The position numbers and the translations under genes were made by a program. The notes beneath the pieces were generated by a model. The model had not been told where the DNA came from, searched no databases, and saw only the letters and a list, made by a program, of their open reading frames with translations. A stretch of DNA of 64,000 bases from an uncultured Atopobium sp. (lineage in GTDB: Bacteria > Actinomycetota > Coriobacteriia > Coriobacteriales > Atopobiaceae). Positions 8,986 to 17,005 of this stretch are shown here, piece by piece. Position 1 is the first letter of the stretch; each line of letters begins with the position of its first letter. The stretch is taken from contig CALKTD010000031.1 of assembly GCA_937997345.1 (NCBI GenBank), forward strand, positions 17,483 through 81,482. The letters run 5' to 3'.

Positions 8986-9672
8986 CTAATTCCTGCTTCT
9001 GGAAGAACCAAGCAGATACAGTAGCTGAAGTGCAGAAACCATTGCAGCAGCTACATACGTAAGAGCAGCAGCAATTAGTACCTTTTTAGCGCCATTGTAG
9101 TCAAAGCCTGCGGGAGCGTTTGCCTTCAAAAAAGCCAATCCACGCCTTGAGGCATCAATCTCTACAGGAAGCGTAACTATATGGAACAAGAAGGTAAATG
9201 CATAGAGCCAAATTGCAAGCACAGTCATACCTGAAACATTGAGCAAGACGCCAGCGATAAAGACATAAATCCATGCTGCAGATGCTAAATTAACAATAGG
9301 AACAAGAGCGGAACGAACGCGAGATGGCATGTACATCTTAGCGGTCTGAACAGCATGACCTGCTTCATGACAAGAAACAGCAACTGAAGCTACGCTACCC
9401 TCAGAGAAGTTTGCATCAGAGAGGTGCAGGCAATTGTCACGTGGATCAAAGTTATCGGTGAGCTCACCAGAAATTCTCTTAATGCCAACATTGGCCGCTC
9501 CGTTAGTGTCCATCATGGTACGAGCAACAGAAGCGCCAGTGGCATTAAACCCTGAAGGAACTAGAGAATACTTTTTAAATTCATGTTTGATGTACCACTG
9601 AGTACCCAATCCGAGCACCAACGAGGCAACTACTAGAACAACGTATGGGATAAACGCACCTGAGTAATACAT
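8986..9672 (-). CDS. YugP-type membrane zinc metallopeptidase
   Basis: A 228-residue integral membrane protein of the neutral zinc metallopeptidase family (YugP-like). It has an N-terminal membrane segment (about residues 7-24), the zinc-binding motif HEAGH at 102-106, and further hydrophobic segments around 120-175 and near the C-terminus. In the family the two His and a downstream acidic residue (here EIDASRRG, about residue 172) bind zinc. The substrate is unknown. It heads the xseA-xseB-hit gene string with only two bases to xseA. A link to DNA repair is not implied by the protein itself. Confidence 0.9.
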   Translation of the reverse strand: MYYSGAFIPYVVLVVASLVLGLGTQWYIKHEFKKYSLVPSGFNATGASVARTMMDTNGAANVGIKRISGELTDNFDPRDNCLHLSDANFSEGSVASVAVSCHEAGHAVQTAKMYMPSRVRSALVPIVNLASAAWIYVFIAGVLLNVSGMTVLAIWLYAFTFLFHIVTLPVEIDASRRGLAFLKANAPAGFDYNGAKKVLIAAALTYVAAAMVSALQLLYLLGSSRSRN

Positions 9673-9775
9673 GTTTTTCTCCTATCTATGTATAGAGATG
9701 AGTATACCCAACTCACCGGACAAAAAGTCAGGTTTGTAAGAGTAATCATGCTTAATCCTAGGTAATACGCTGCTT

Positions 9776-10915
9776 TTACAATAGCTCTACTCGACCGTTT
9801 TTAACTGTTAGCCCTACCTCGCCATTGAGTAGTCCAACAAGCTGCTTGCCTACTAATTGATAGCGCCATCCGGTTTTAAGTCTTGCGTCAGACCTATCCA
9901 AAAGCAAATCAGTAAGATCATCTTTATTGGCAATTAACGGAGATGCAATTCCCTCTTTTTCTGAAACAATCCTGATAAGAGCATACATAAGCTCAACAAC
10001 ACCTTCAGAGCCAGCTGAAGGATGAGCATGATGTTCGATTTTTGGACACTGATCTGCGGGTGTCTTTTGTCCACACTTAATTGCATCTAGTAGATGCACT
10101 ACCCCACCTTGAGAGATTTGCTCAGTGCCGCGGATTTTGCGCAGTCTATCTGGTGTTGTAGGAACACGGCGACAAATCTCAATAATGAGTTCGTCTGAAA
10201 GTACCCACTTACGTGGAATATCTCTTTTAGCAGCAGTTTCTTCTCGCCAGGCACACACCTCTCGAGCAATAGCAAGTTGTCTACGCGTAAGCGAGCCAGA
10301 ACGTTTTAAACGGAGATATGCCTGATAGGGGTCTCGACGATACTGCTCAATATTAGTATGCTGGTCCATCTCTGGCTTTACCCAGCTCAGACGATCAAGC
10401 TTGATGAGCTTCTCGACCATTTGATTGTAGATTGCGGGAAGATATCTCACGTCATCCTCGGCATATACCAGCTGCTCTTTATCAAGAGGTCGCTTTGACC
10501 AGTCTGTTAAAGACTCAGCCTTTGCAAGCTTAACGTTAGCAAAATTTTCTACCAGACCAGCATAGCTCACCTGCTGACGCATACCCAAAAATGCAGCTGC
10601 TACCTGCGTATCAAATACAGGAGCGCATGCGCAATCCATTTTTTCTAGCAAGACTTCAAGGTCTTGTGAGCACGCGTGAAAAATCTTGATAATCTGCGGA
10701 TTTTCCAGGAGGTCTTTAAGCGGAGTTAGGTCGTCGATAAGCAAGGGATCAATCGCAGCAATCTCTGAACCTGTGGAAACCTGCACCAGGCAAAGCTTGG
10801 GGAAGTAGGTTTTCTCGCGAAGAAACTCCGTATCAACTGCAAGGATATGCGAAGTCTTTGCTCGCTCACAAAATGCGGAAAGTTCTTCTGAGGTTGCTAT
10901 ATACAATGCGTCCAT
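9776..10915 (-). CDS. rnd: Ribonuclease D (3'-5' exoribonuclease)
   Basis: RNase D trims the 3' ends of tRNA precursors and other small RNAs. The DEDD exonuclease domain fills about residues 1-200: ILAVDTEFLREK (Exo I), IFHACSQDLEVL (Exo II) and YAEDDVRYLPAIY (Exo III). An HRDC domain for RNA binding follows (about 205-280, RQLAIAREVCAWREETAA). I chose ATG 10915 (379 residues, MDALYIATSEEL) by similarity to other RNase D N-termini; ATG 10957 and TTG 10966 are in-frame alternatives and no start has a strong SD. The gene is divergent from the lipid kinase at 11005, so a promoter pair lies between. Actinobacteria commonly keep this gene. Confidence 0.93.
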   Translation of the reverse strand: MDALYIATSEELSAFCERAKTSHILAVDTEFLREKTYFPKLCLVQVSTGSEIAAIDPLLIDDLTPLKDLLENPQIIKIFHACSQDLEVLLEKMDCACAPVFDTQVAAAFLGMRQQVSYAGLVENFANVKLAKAESLTDWSKRPLDKEQLVYAEDDVRYLPAIYNQMVEKLIKLDRLSWVKPEMDQHTNIEQYRRDPYQAYLRLKRSGSLTRRQLAIAREVCAWREETAAKRDIPRKWVLSDELIIEICRRVPTTPDRLRKIRGTEQISQGGVVHLLDAIKCGQKTPADQCPKIEHHAHPSAGSEGVVELMYALIRIVSEKEGIASPLIANKDDLTDLLLDRSDARLKTGWRYQLVGKQLVGLLNGEVGLTVKNGRVELL

Positions 10916-11004
10916 CCAATTGCCGATTAAGTACCTAACATAAAGCGATACACTCATACGTATCAAAATGATATACCAGCTTGTCGCAAATCTTCGGAGG
11001 ATAT

Positions 11005-11934
11005 ATGAGAACCCTCATCATTCACAATCCTTGCTCGGGTTTTAGCTCTGACGCAATCTTTGAATTTGAGCGCGCTCTTCTGAAAAGCGGCGACGAATGC
11101 CTGGTAAAGCTAGTTGAAAGCCATTGGCGCACAGATGAGGTTCTGAGTTCTGTTCAGCCTGAAAGTTTTGACGTAGTGGTGCTCTCGGGCGGAGATGGAA
11201 CCGTATCTAGCCTGCTCTATGGCCTTAGAGGATGCCAGACGCCTATTTTGGTCTTCCCTTCTGGAACCGCTAATCTTCTGGCAGCAAGTATTGGAAACGC
11301 TCCTGAACCTAACGCACTGGCGCTAGCCTGTAGAAACCTTCAGACCGCTCAGCTTGACCTGGGTGAGATTACCTGGACCACAGTATCGGGAGAAACCCAT
11401 GTAGCTGGAGTTCCTTTAATGGCCGGTACAGGCCTTGACGCAGAAATTATGCGTTCAGCTATCCCCCACAAACAAACCTTCGGAGAAGCCGCGTATTTTA
11501 CTGCGGCCCTAGCCAACCTTATGCCGCCAGTACACGACTTCAAAATTACTGTTGATGGCAAAGTGCATGAGCTTCAAGGCATTGGCTGCCTTATTGCAAA
11601 CAGCTCCATGATGCAAGCAGGAATTGAACTAGCCCCTGGTAATCGCATGAATGACGGTCTGCTTGAGGTTATTGTCATTGAGACTCACATGACTGCAAAG
11701 CTGGTACGCCCACTGCTTTCTGGTTTCTTTGATCGCACGGGAGACTCGCTTGGTAGGCCCTACCTCAATAGCTTTAGCGGCAAAGAAATTACCGTTGAAT
11801 CAACTGCGCCTATGCCACTGGAAGTAAATGGCGAGGTCACTTGCCACGACATCTACGCCTATTCTGCTAGGTGTCTTCCTGGCGTAGTAAACGTTGTGGT
11901 GGACCACATGAGCCCCTACAGTGAGAAAGTATAA
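11005..11934 (+). CDS. Diacylglycerol kinase/YegS-family lipid kinase (copy 1)
   Basis: A 309-residue protein of the DAGK catalytic superfamily, which phosphorylates lipids such as diacylglycerol at the inner membrane face. Visible motifs are HNPCSG near the N-terminus, VVLSGGDGTVSSL (nucleotide-binding GGDGT), and FPSGTANLLA; the C-terminal beta-rich domain ends with PLEVNGE. The start is ATG 11005 with GGAGG at 10996-11000; an upstream in-frame TTG at 10981 is less likely. A second, divergent member lies at 59696. Substrate specificity cannot be assigned. Confidence 0.9.
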   Translation: MRTLIIHNPCSGFSSDAIFEFERALLKSGDECLVKLVESHWRTDEVLSSVQPESFDVVVLSGGDGTVSSLLYGLRGCQTPILVFPSGTANLLAASIGNAPEPNALALACRNLQTAQLDLGEITWTTVSGETHVAGVPLMAGTGLDAEIMRSAIPHKQTFGEAAYFTAALANLMPPVHDFKITVDGKVHELQGIGCLIANSSMMQAGIELAPGNRMNDGLLEVIVIETHMTAKLVRPLLSGFFDRTGDSLGRPYLNSFSGKEITVESTAPMPLEVNGEVTCHDIYAYSARCLPGVVNVVVDHMSPYSEKV

Positions 11935-12084
11935 GAGCAGTTAAAAGGCACTTTCTATACTCTCAGGGAGCGTGTTTTCTTTTCTTTCGTTTTCGTAACA
12001 TTCAGCCAAAATGATTGCACGTAACCGCCAGATTAACTAATCTTTTATAGATACATTGCTAAGGTACGCACGCAAAATTCTGAT

Positions 12085-12693
12085 GTGTGCGCACAGTTGA
12101 TGGGATATTTTTTGGTTGACGTTTCTAAAATTCGCGAGAGGTTCGATGAGCTTTCGACTCCTATTCTGAAGTCCGGAAGACTCTACCAACTTGCAACTTT
12201 TACACAACATGGAACTACCAGCACTCTCGACCACGTTATTGCGGTTGCTTATAGCAGCCTTGCTTTTGCCATGAATACTGGTATCAAAGTCGACGAGCAA
12301 GCCCTTGTACGTGGCGCGCTTCTTCATGACTACTACCTCTATGATTGGCACGATCACGAGGCCGCACCAGACAACTGGCACGGATTTACGCACCCTCGCC
12401 ATGCACTTGATAATGCCCGCGAGGATTTCCCTGATTTAACCCCTGTTGAGGAAGACATCATCTTGCATCACATGTTTCCTCTGGTTCCTATTCCCCCTCA
12501 TACCAAAGAGGCTTGGATTGTAACAACTTGCGATAAAGCTTGTTCAACTGCAGAAACACTAACAGGCAATCCATACAAAAAAGAGGGTTTCCGCCCAACG
12601 GGTTTCTCGACACCTGAAAGCGATTTTCAGGGCACAACAAACAGTGAGTCGGATGAGTTTAACGGCTACATGGATTACGGAAACCTCTTGTGA
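12085..12693 (+). CDS. HD-domain phosphohydrolase
   Basis: A 202-residue protein with the metal-binding HD signature: H50 in LDHVIAV, H81-D82 in GALLHDYYLYDWH, H128/H129, and D150 in TTCDK. Such proteins hydrolyse phosphate esters, often nucleotides; the substrate here is unknown. The start is uncertain: GTG 12085, ATG 12100 and TTG 12112 are all in frame and none has a clear SD. Its stop TGA overlaps the GTG start of the next gene (GTGA at 12690-12693), implying translational coupling with the CmpB-like membrane protein. The polar C-terminal 45 residues look flexible. Confidence 0.85.
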   Translation: MCAQLMGYFLVDVSKIRERFDELSTPILKSGRLYQLATFTQHGTTSTLDHVIAVAYSSLAFAMNTGIKVDEQALVRGALLHDYYLYDWHDHEAAPDNWHGFTHPRHALDNAREDFPDLTPVEEDIILHHMFPLVPIPPHTKEAWIVTTCDKACSTAETLTGNPYKKEGFRPTGFSTPESDFQGTTNSESDEFNGYMDYGNLL

Positions 12694-13559
12694 GTACCAT
12701 GACTGAGACGCTACGTACACTCTTTGCACTCGATAAGAATATTGAGCTCTTTGTGCAATATCTGCCTCAGATGGTCATAATTTTTGCGCTGATTTCTTTT
12801 GGTGGTTGGGTGTACGAGACCATTTATTGCTCCGTTGTTGAGGGAGAATTTACCAAGCGCGGTTTTCTTTTTGGTCCTACCTGCCCTATTTATGGTATTG
12901 GAGCACTTGCGGAATGGCTGGTACTAGGCCAGATTTCTAATCCAATTATTGTCTTTATCATTGGTGCAGTTTTAGCCACCGTTATTGAGTACTCGACCGG
13001 ACTCTTTTTGGAGCGTCGTTTTAAAAAGAAGTGGTGGGACTACTCTATGTTTAAGTTCAACTTGCATGGTCGAATTTGTCCCCAGGCCAGCGCGGTATTT
13101 GGTGCGTTTTCTGTTACCTCAGTTTTTGTGCTGGTTCCAACGATGCTTAATATTTTGATGCTTTTCTCCAAGCATACTGTCTCGGTTGTGGCGTTTATTG
13201 TGGTTACGCTTTATTTTTTGGACACGGTTGCTAGCCTTCTTTGGAATGGGCCTACTACCCATCACAAAGTTGAAGCCGCAGCTCAAGATGCATCAATGAA
13301 GGTTGAAGAAGCCGCACAGAATGCTTCGCAAAAAGTAAGCGCTGCGGCACAAAACGCATCGCAGAAAGCAAATGCAGCTGCTCAAAAGGCAAATGCGGCG
13401 GCCCAAAAAGCAAATGCAGCCGCTCAAACTGCAACCCTTCTTGCCGCTCAAAAGGCTAAAGAGGTTTCCCAGAAAGTCCAGGTAACCAAGCAAAAGTTTG
13501 ACGACACTACCCAGAAAGTCAAAGATCACCTGCCAAGTTCGTTCCCCTGGGACAACTAA
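12690..13559 (+). CDS. CmpB-like (ABC transporter type IV family) membrane protein with Ala/Gln repeat tail
   Basis: A 289-residue protein. Residues about 25-185 match the family of predicted permeases often called putative ABC-transporter type IV: hydrophobic helices around 26-46, 65-80, 85-105, 132-158 and 163-185, with conserved GGWVYETIYCS and RGFLFGPTCPIYGIG segments. Residues about 194-262 are a repeat tail of KANAAAQ/NASQKV heptad-like units expected to form a long amphipathic helix or coiled coil in the cytoplasm. Codons vary synonymously between repeat units, so the repeat is kept at the protein level. Start GTG 12690 overlaps the preceding stop; ATG 12699 is an alternative. Its transport role is unproven. 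Confidence 0.82.
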   Translation: MSTMTETLRTLFALDKNIELFVQYLPQMVIIFALISFGGWVYETIYCSVVEGEFTKRGFLFGPTCPIYGIGALAEWLVLGQISNPIIVFIIGAVLATVIEYSTGLFLERRFKKKWWDYSMFKFNLHGRICPQASAVFGAFSVTSVFVLVPTMLNILMLFSKHTVSVVAFIVVTLYFLDTVASLLWNGPTTHHKVEAAAQDASMKVEEAAQNASQKVSAAAQNASQKANAAAQKANAAAQKANAAAQTATLLAAQKAKEVSQKVQVTKQKFDDTTQKVKDHLPSSFPWDN

Positions 13560-13618
13560 ACGGGCTTCTCGACATACCATAATACCTCAGCAAACGCTGA
13601 TTTCGAGTTTGGATTTGT

Positions 13619-14335
13619 ATGTACACCATTGAAAGTAGAGTTAGATACAGCGAATGCGATGAGACGGGCAAGCTTTCCCTGGTAGGCGTTATGAACTACC
13701 TTCAGGATTGCTCGACGTTCCATTCAGAAGATATTGGCCGCGGCTTTAAGCAGCTGACCAGCGAGGGATACGCATGGGTCCTGGCAACTTGGCAGATTCA
13801 GGTTGACCGACTCCCTCAATTTGGCGAGAAGATCTGCGTGGGTACCTGGTCATATCAGATGAAGGGTCTTCAAGCATCAAGGTCATTTGTCATCAATGAT
13901 GCAAGCGGCACAAACATCGTAAAAGCTGATTCTACCTGGTATTTAATGGATATTAAAGAGGGTAAGGCAGCTCGCGTTCCAGAGAGTGAGAGCATTTACA
14001 TTACTGGCGAACCTCGCGTAGATTTACCGCCTACACCTCGCAAAATTGCACTTGAGGGAAACGCTGTTGAGGGTCCAGCCATTCTAGTTTCTCAGCAGCA
14101 CCTAGATACAAACAAGCATGTCAACAATGCTCAATACGTGCTCATGGCTGTCGACACGCTTGTGGCCCTTGGTTATTCTCACAAGCTGCGCCGCATTGTG
14201 GTTCAGTACAGAAGCCAGGCGCACTTAGGCGATACCATTACTCCCCAGGTATACACCGATGAGACGGGTTTCTCGGTAGTGCTCAAAGATGCCGAAAATT
14301 CCACCATCTTTGCAACAGTCAGACTGGAGGGATAA
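13619..14335 (+). CDS. Acyl-ACP thioesterase
   Basis: A 238-residue double-hotdog acyl-acyl carrier protein thioesterase that releases free fatty acids from ACP. The N-terminal hotdog begins RVRYSECDETGKLSLVGVMNYLQD; the second hotdog contains QQHLDTNKHVNNAQYV, the conserved Asn-Lys-His-Val segment holding catalytic residues of the family. Length is normal for bacterial members. The start is ATG 13619; no strong SD is visible. It is followed two bases later by the NUDIX gene, so they are probably cotranscribed. Confidence 0.93.
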   Translation: MYTIESRVRYSECDETGKLSLVGVMNYLQDCSTFHSEDIGRGFKQLTSEGYAWVLATWQIQVDRLPQFGEKICVGTWSYQMKGLQASRSFVINDASGTNIVKADSTWYLMDIKEGKAARVPESESIYITGEPRVDLPPTPRKIALEGNAVEGPAILVSQQHLDTNKHVNNAQYVLMAVDTLVALGYSHKLRRIVVQYRSQAHLGDTITPQVYTDETGFSVVLKDAENSTIFATVRLEG

Positions 14336-14336
14336 C

Positions 14337-14768
14337 ATGTCCGAGGCCAAGACAGTCAATGTAGCTGCGGCAATCTTCTATAAGGACAACAAAATCCTTG
14401 CCGCTTGTAGAGCTGACGCGGATAATGCTGGCTTCTGGGAGTTTCCTGGTGGAAAAGTTGAGGCCGGAGAGACCTCTGAGCAGGCACTACGCCGAGAAAT
14501 TCAGGAAGAGCTGCACTGTAGCGTGCAGGCGGCGTTCTTCTATGACACAGTAACTTACTCCTACCCTACCTTTGATCTGCACATGGATTGTTTTGTCTGC
14601 ACCCTCGGCGAGTCTGAAGAGCCTGTTGCAGATCCGCAGGTTCACTCAGAGCTTCGTTGGCTTGCTCAAAACGAGTTGCTTGACGTGCAGTGGCTTCCAG
14701 CGGACATTGAACTTATCAAGCAGCTTGGCACGTTCTGGAACGATATCTTTGCATCGCAGCACCTGTAG
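14337..14768 (+). CDS. NUDIX hydrolase (MutT-like 8-oxo-dGTP diphosphatase)
   Basis: A 143-residue NUDIX protein. The Nudix box GGKVEAGETSEQALRREI, continuing to QEEL, is complete at about residues 38-60, with the metal-binding REIQEEL core. The preceding GFWEFPGGK and overall size resemble MutT, which removes oxidised dGTP. ATG 14337 is preferred because GGAGGG lies 5 bases upstream; the in-frame ATG 14289 would overlap the thioesterase gene by 47 bases. The exact substrate is an inference. Confidence 0.92.
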   Translation: MSEAKTVNVAAAIFYKDNKILAACRADADNAGFWEFPGGKVEAGETSEQALRREIQEELHCSVQAAFFYDTVTYSYPTFDLHMDCFVCTLGESEEPVADPQVHSELRWLAQNELLDVQWLPADIELIKQLGTFWNDIFASQHL

Positions 14769-14814
14769 GAGCTGCAGGCGCGGATGCTGCGGGTGTAAGC
14801 GAGCTGCAGGCGCG
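14769..14814. repeat. 14-bp direct repeat in GC-rich spacer
   Basis: GAGCTGCAGGCGCG occurs at 14769-14782 and again at 14801-14814, just after the NUDIX stop. The spacer is locally GC-rich against AT-richer surroundings. Confidence 0.75.
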
Positions 14815-14938
14815 AACAAGTCGTCGTGTTCAAAATACTTTGCAGAGAATGTGGAGTGACTAAAAGAGGGGTTTCTCGCCATGAAATCCTTGGGCGATGA
14901 CGGGTATCATCAAAGTGTAAGCGTTTGATTGAGGATTG

Positions 14939-15187
14939 ATGGCAAAGAAAGACGACAACCAAGATACCAGGCACAACAGGCATGAATTTGGCGGAGAGGG
15001 CCCTGACTTTGACCCAAACGATCCGTCGCAGATGCCTGATGGCTCTCCTTTTCCTGCGGGCTTGCTATTTTTTATAGTTATTATGCTGCTCTCGGGACTG
15101 GGACGTTCTTGTGTTTCGAGCAATCAGACTTCCTCAAGCCCGCTTTTTGGGGACCCCTACAGCGCTTATACTGACAGCAACTGGTAA
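14939..15187 (+). CDS. Small single-span membrane protein of unknown function
   Basis: An 82-residue protein. The N-terminal ~40 residues are hydrophilic (Asp/Asn/His/Gly-rich, with DFDPNDPSQMPDG), then one membrane segment of about 16 residues (LLFFIVIMLLSGLG), then a short Ser-rich tail containing one Cys. ATG 14939 has a GAGG four bases upstream; a TTG at 14936 is also in frame. I recognise no family. It stands alone between the NUDIX gene and thyA on the same strand. The hydrophobic segment and a sensible SD support it being real, but no homology was recognised. Confidence 0.6.
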   Translation: MAKKDDNQDTRHNRHEFGGEGPDFDPNDPSQMPDGSPFPAGLLFFIVIMLLSGLGRSCVSSNQTSSSPLFGDPYSAYTDSNW

Positions 15188-15276
15188 TGTGTTTAGCAGA
15201 GACTTGATAGCAGCTTGTCACACGCGCAAATACCAGGTGTTTATTGCAATTTGAACAGTAATTTTAAGGATTGAAT

Positions 15277-16125
15277 ATGAGCAAAGCAGATCGTATTTTT
15301 ATTGATATGTGCTCCGACATTATTGAAAACGGCACTACCACCGAGGGCGAAAAGGTTCGTCCTACCTGGGAAGATGGCACTTCCGCATACACGATCAAGA
15401 AGTTTGGCGTCTGCAATCGCTACGATTTGCGTGAGGAATTTCCTGCACTGACGCTTCGCCGTACCGCTCTCAAGAGCGCCATGGACGAGGTTCTATGGAT
15501 TTATCAGAAGAAGTCCAACAACGTTAATGACCTCAACTCTCACATCTGGGATTCATGGGCTGATGAGTCCGGCTCCATTGGCAAAGCTTACGGTTATCAG
15601 GTTGGACAGGTTTCTCACTATGCTGACGGCGATTATGACCAGATGGATCGCGTGCTCAAAGACCTCAAAGAGAATCCTTTTAGTCGTCGTATTATGACCA
15701 ATCTGTACACCTTTGCCGACCTCTCCGAGATGAACCTCTACCCTTGCGCATTCAACGCAATCTATAACGTTACTCAGGAGCCAGGCAAGGAAAAACCAAC
15801 GCTTAACCTGCTACTTGTTCAGCGTAGCCAGGACATTCTTGCTGCTAACAACTGGAATGTTTGCCAGTACGCCATCCTGTTGATGATGGTTGCGCAGGTT
15901 AGCGGCATGGAGGCCGGCGAGCTTGTTCACATGATTGCCGACGCTCACATTTACGATCGCCACGTGGATATTGTTAAAGAATTGATTTCTCGCCCAACCT
16001 TTGACGCACCAAAGGTGAGCTTGAATCCTAACGTCACCAATTTCTACGACTTTACTACTGACGACCTCATTGTCGAAGATTATCAGCACGGTCCGCAGAT
16101 TAAAAACATTCCGATTGCCGTTTAA
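15277..16125 (+). CDS. thyA: Thymidylate synthase
   Basis: ThyA (282 residues) methylates dUMP to dTMP using 5,10-methylene-tetrahydrofolate, yielding dihydrofolate. The nucleophilic Cys is C157 in MNLYPCAF; the Arg pair in FSRRIMTNLY and the QRSQD segment bind dUMP. The catalytic loop reads YPCAF instead of the PPCH of E. coli-type enzymes, and the later motif reads NNWNVCQYA rather than PFNIxxYA. That suggests the divergent Firmicute-like ThyA branch. ATG 15277 has AAGGA 6 bases upstream. folA follows 135 bases downstream, which fits recycling of the dihydrofolate product. Confidence 0.95.
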   Translation: MSKADRIFIDMCSDIIENGTTTEGEKVRPTWEDGTSAYTIKKFGVCNRYDLREEFPALTLRRTALKSAMDEVLWIYQKKSNNVNDLNSHIWDSWADESGSIGKAYGYQVGQVSHYADGDYDQMDRVLKDLKENPFSRRIMTNLYTFADLSEMNLYPCAFNAIYNVTQEPGKEKPTLNLLLVQRSQDILAANNWNVCQYAILLMMVAQVSGMEAGELVHMIADAHIYDRHVDIVKELISRPTFDAPKVSLNPNVTNFYDFTTDDLIVEDYQHGPQIKNIPIAV

Positions 16126-16200
16126 ACACGGCTGCTGCGGACGCGGTTGGTGCGGCAGACACATCCGAGCGGATGCGGCTGGGTGTGGCAGACATGCTCA
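16126..16200. repeat. GC-rich degenerate repeat spacer between thyA and folA
   Basis: Two imperfect copies of a unit ending in GYGGCAGACA are visible (GGTTGGTGCGGCAGACA near 16144 and GCTGGGTGTGGCAGACA near 16178). It is a GC-rich patch with no plausible reading frame of its own. Confidence 0.45.
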
Positions 16201-16260
16201 ATCGGACAGTCAAGCTAACATCATTATTTCTTTTAAGACGATACTTGCCAGGAGAACCAC

Positions 16261-16749
16261 ATGAACGCAATTGTTTCTGTAACACGCGATTGGGGCATCG
16301 GATGCGACGGAGACCTTCTCATCCCCAACAAGGCCGACATGAAGTATTTTGTTGAGCACACGCGCGGTTGCACGGTTGTCATGGGCAGAAAGACGCTGGA
16401 GAGCTTCCCTGGTGGACCACTTAAAGGTCGCCGCAACATTGTCATTTCTAGAAATGCCGATTACCAGGTCGAAGGCGTTGAGGTGGTGTCGTCGGCAGAG
16501 AAAGCGCTTCATTTAGTTGCGGATGAAGCTCCCGAGAAGATCTGGCTTATTGGCGGAGCTTCAATTTACCGCGCTCTTCTCGACAAGTGCTCTTACGCGT
16601 ACGTCACGAAGCACGACACCGTGGTTGACGCGGACACGTACTTCCCCAACCTGGACGAAGATTCTGCATGGAAAGTTTGCAACGAGGAAGATGGCGGCGT
16701 GACTCCAGAAGGTGTCGCTTTCAAGTTTATGACCTATCGACACGTTTAG
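16261..16749 (+). CDS. folA: Dihydrofolate reductase
   Basis: A 162-residue dihydrofolate reductase that reduces dihydrofolate to tetrahydrofolate with NADPH. Visible motifs: GIGCDGDLLIPNKADMKYF with the catalytic acidic Asp, VVMGRKTLESF (NADPH binding), RRNIVISR, and IWLIGGASIYRALL. The usual LPW of the Met20 loop reads LLI here, a divergence that could affect inhibitor binding. The start ATG has GGAG about 7 bases upstream. Pairing with thyA matches its recycling role. Confidence 0.95.
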   Translation: MNAIVSVTRDWGIGCDGDLLIPNKADMKYFVEHTRGCTVVMGRKTLESFPGGPLKGRRNIVISRNADYQVEGVEVVSSAEKALHLVADEAPEKIWLIGGASIYRALLDKCSYAYVTKHDTVVDADTYFPNLDEDSAWKVCNEEDGGVTPEGVAFKFMTYRHV

Positions 16750-16873
16750 TCGTTGTGGGGGCCTACCAAGAGCGTTTTTGTTGTTGCGTGCAATCTATCA
16801 GTACGTCCAATCGTATGAATTTTATGTTGATTGGGCGGAATATTTTATAGGTTCTTTAGTTTAATTTTCATCT

Positions 16874-16910
16874 AAGTCCTCTTTTACCTGATGGTATGAG
16901 GGGACTTTTT
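16874..16910 (+). terminator. Hairpin with T-tract after folA
   Basis: AAGTCCTC (16874-16881) pairs with GAGGGGACTT (16898-16907) with one bulge, followed by TTTTT. It lies 125 bases after the folA stop and probably ends the thyA-folA transcript. Between it and 17006 I see only AT-rich sequence and the SD of the next gene. Confidence 0.6.
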
Positions 16911-17005
16911 ATTATGGCAAAACCGAGTCAGGGAACTGACAAATAGCTGTCAAATTTCTGAAAAAGCGCGCTGATATATTCATCTCTCATTCTAAGGAGG
17001 AGTGA

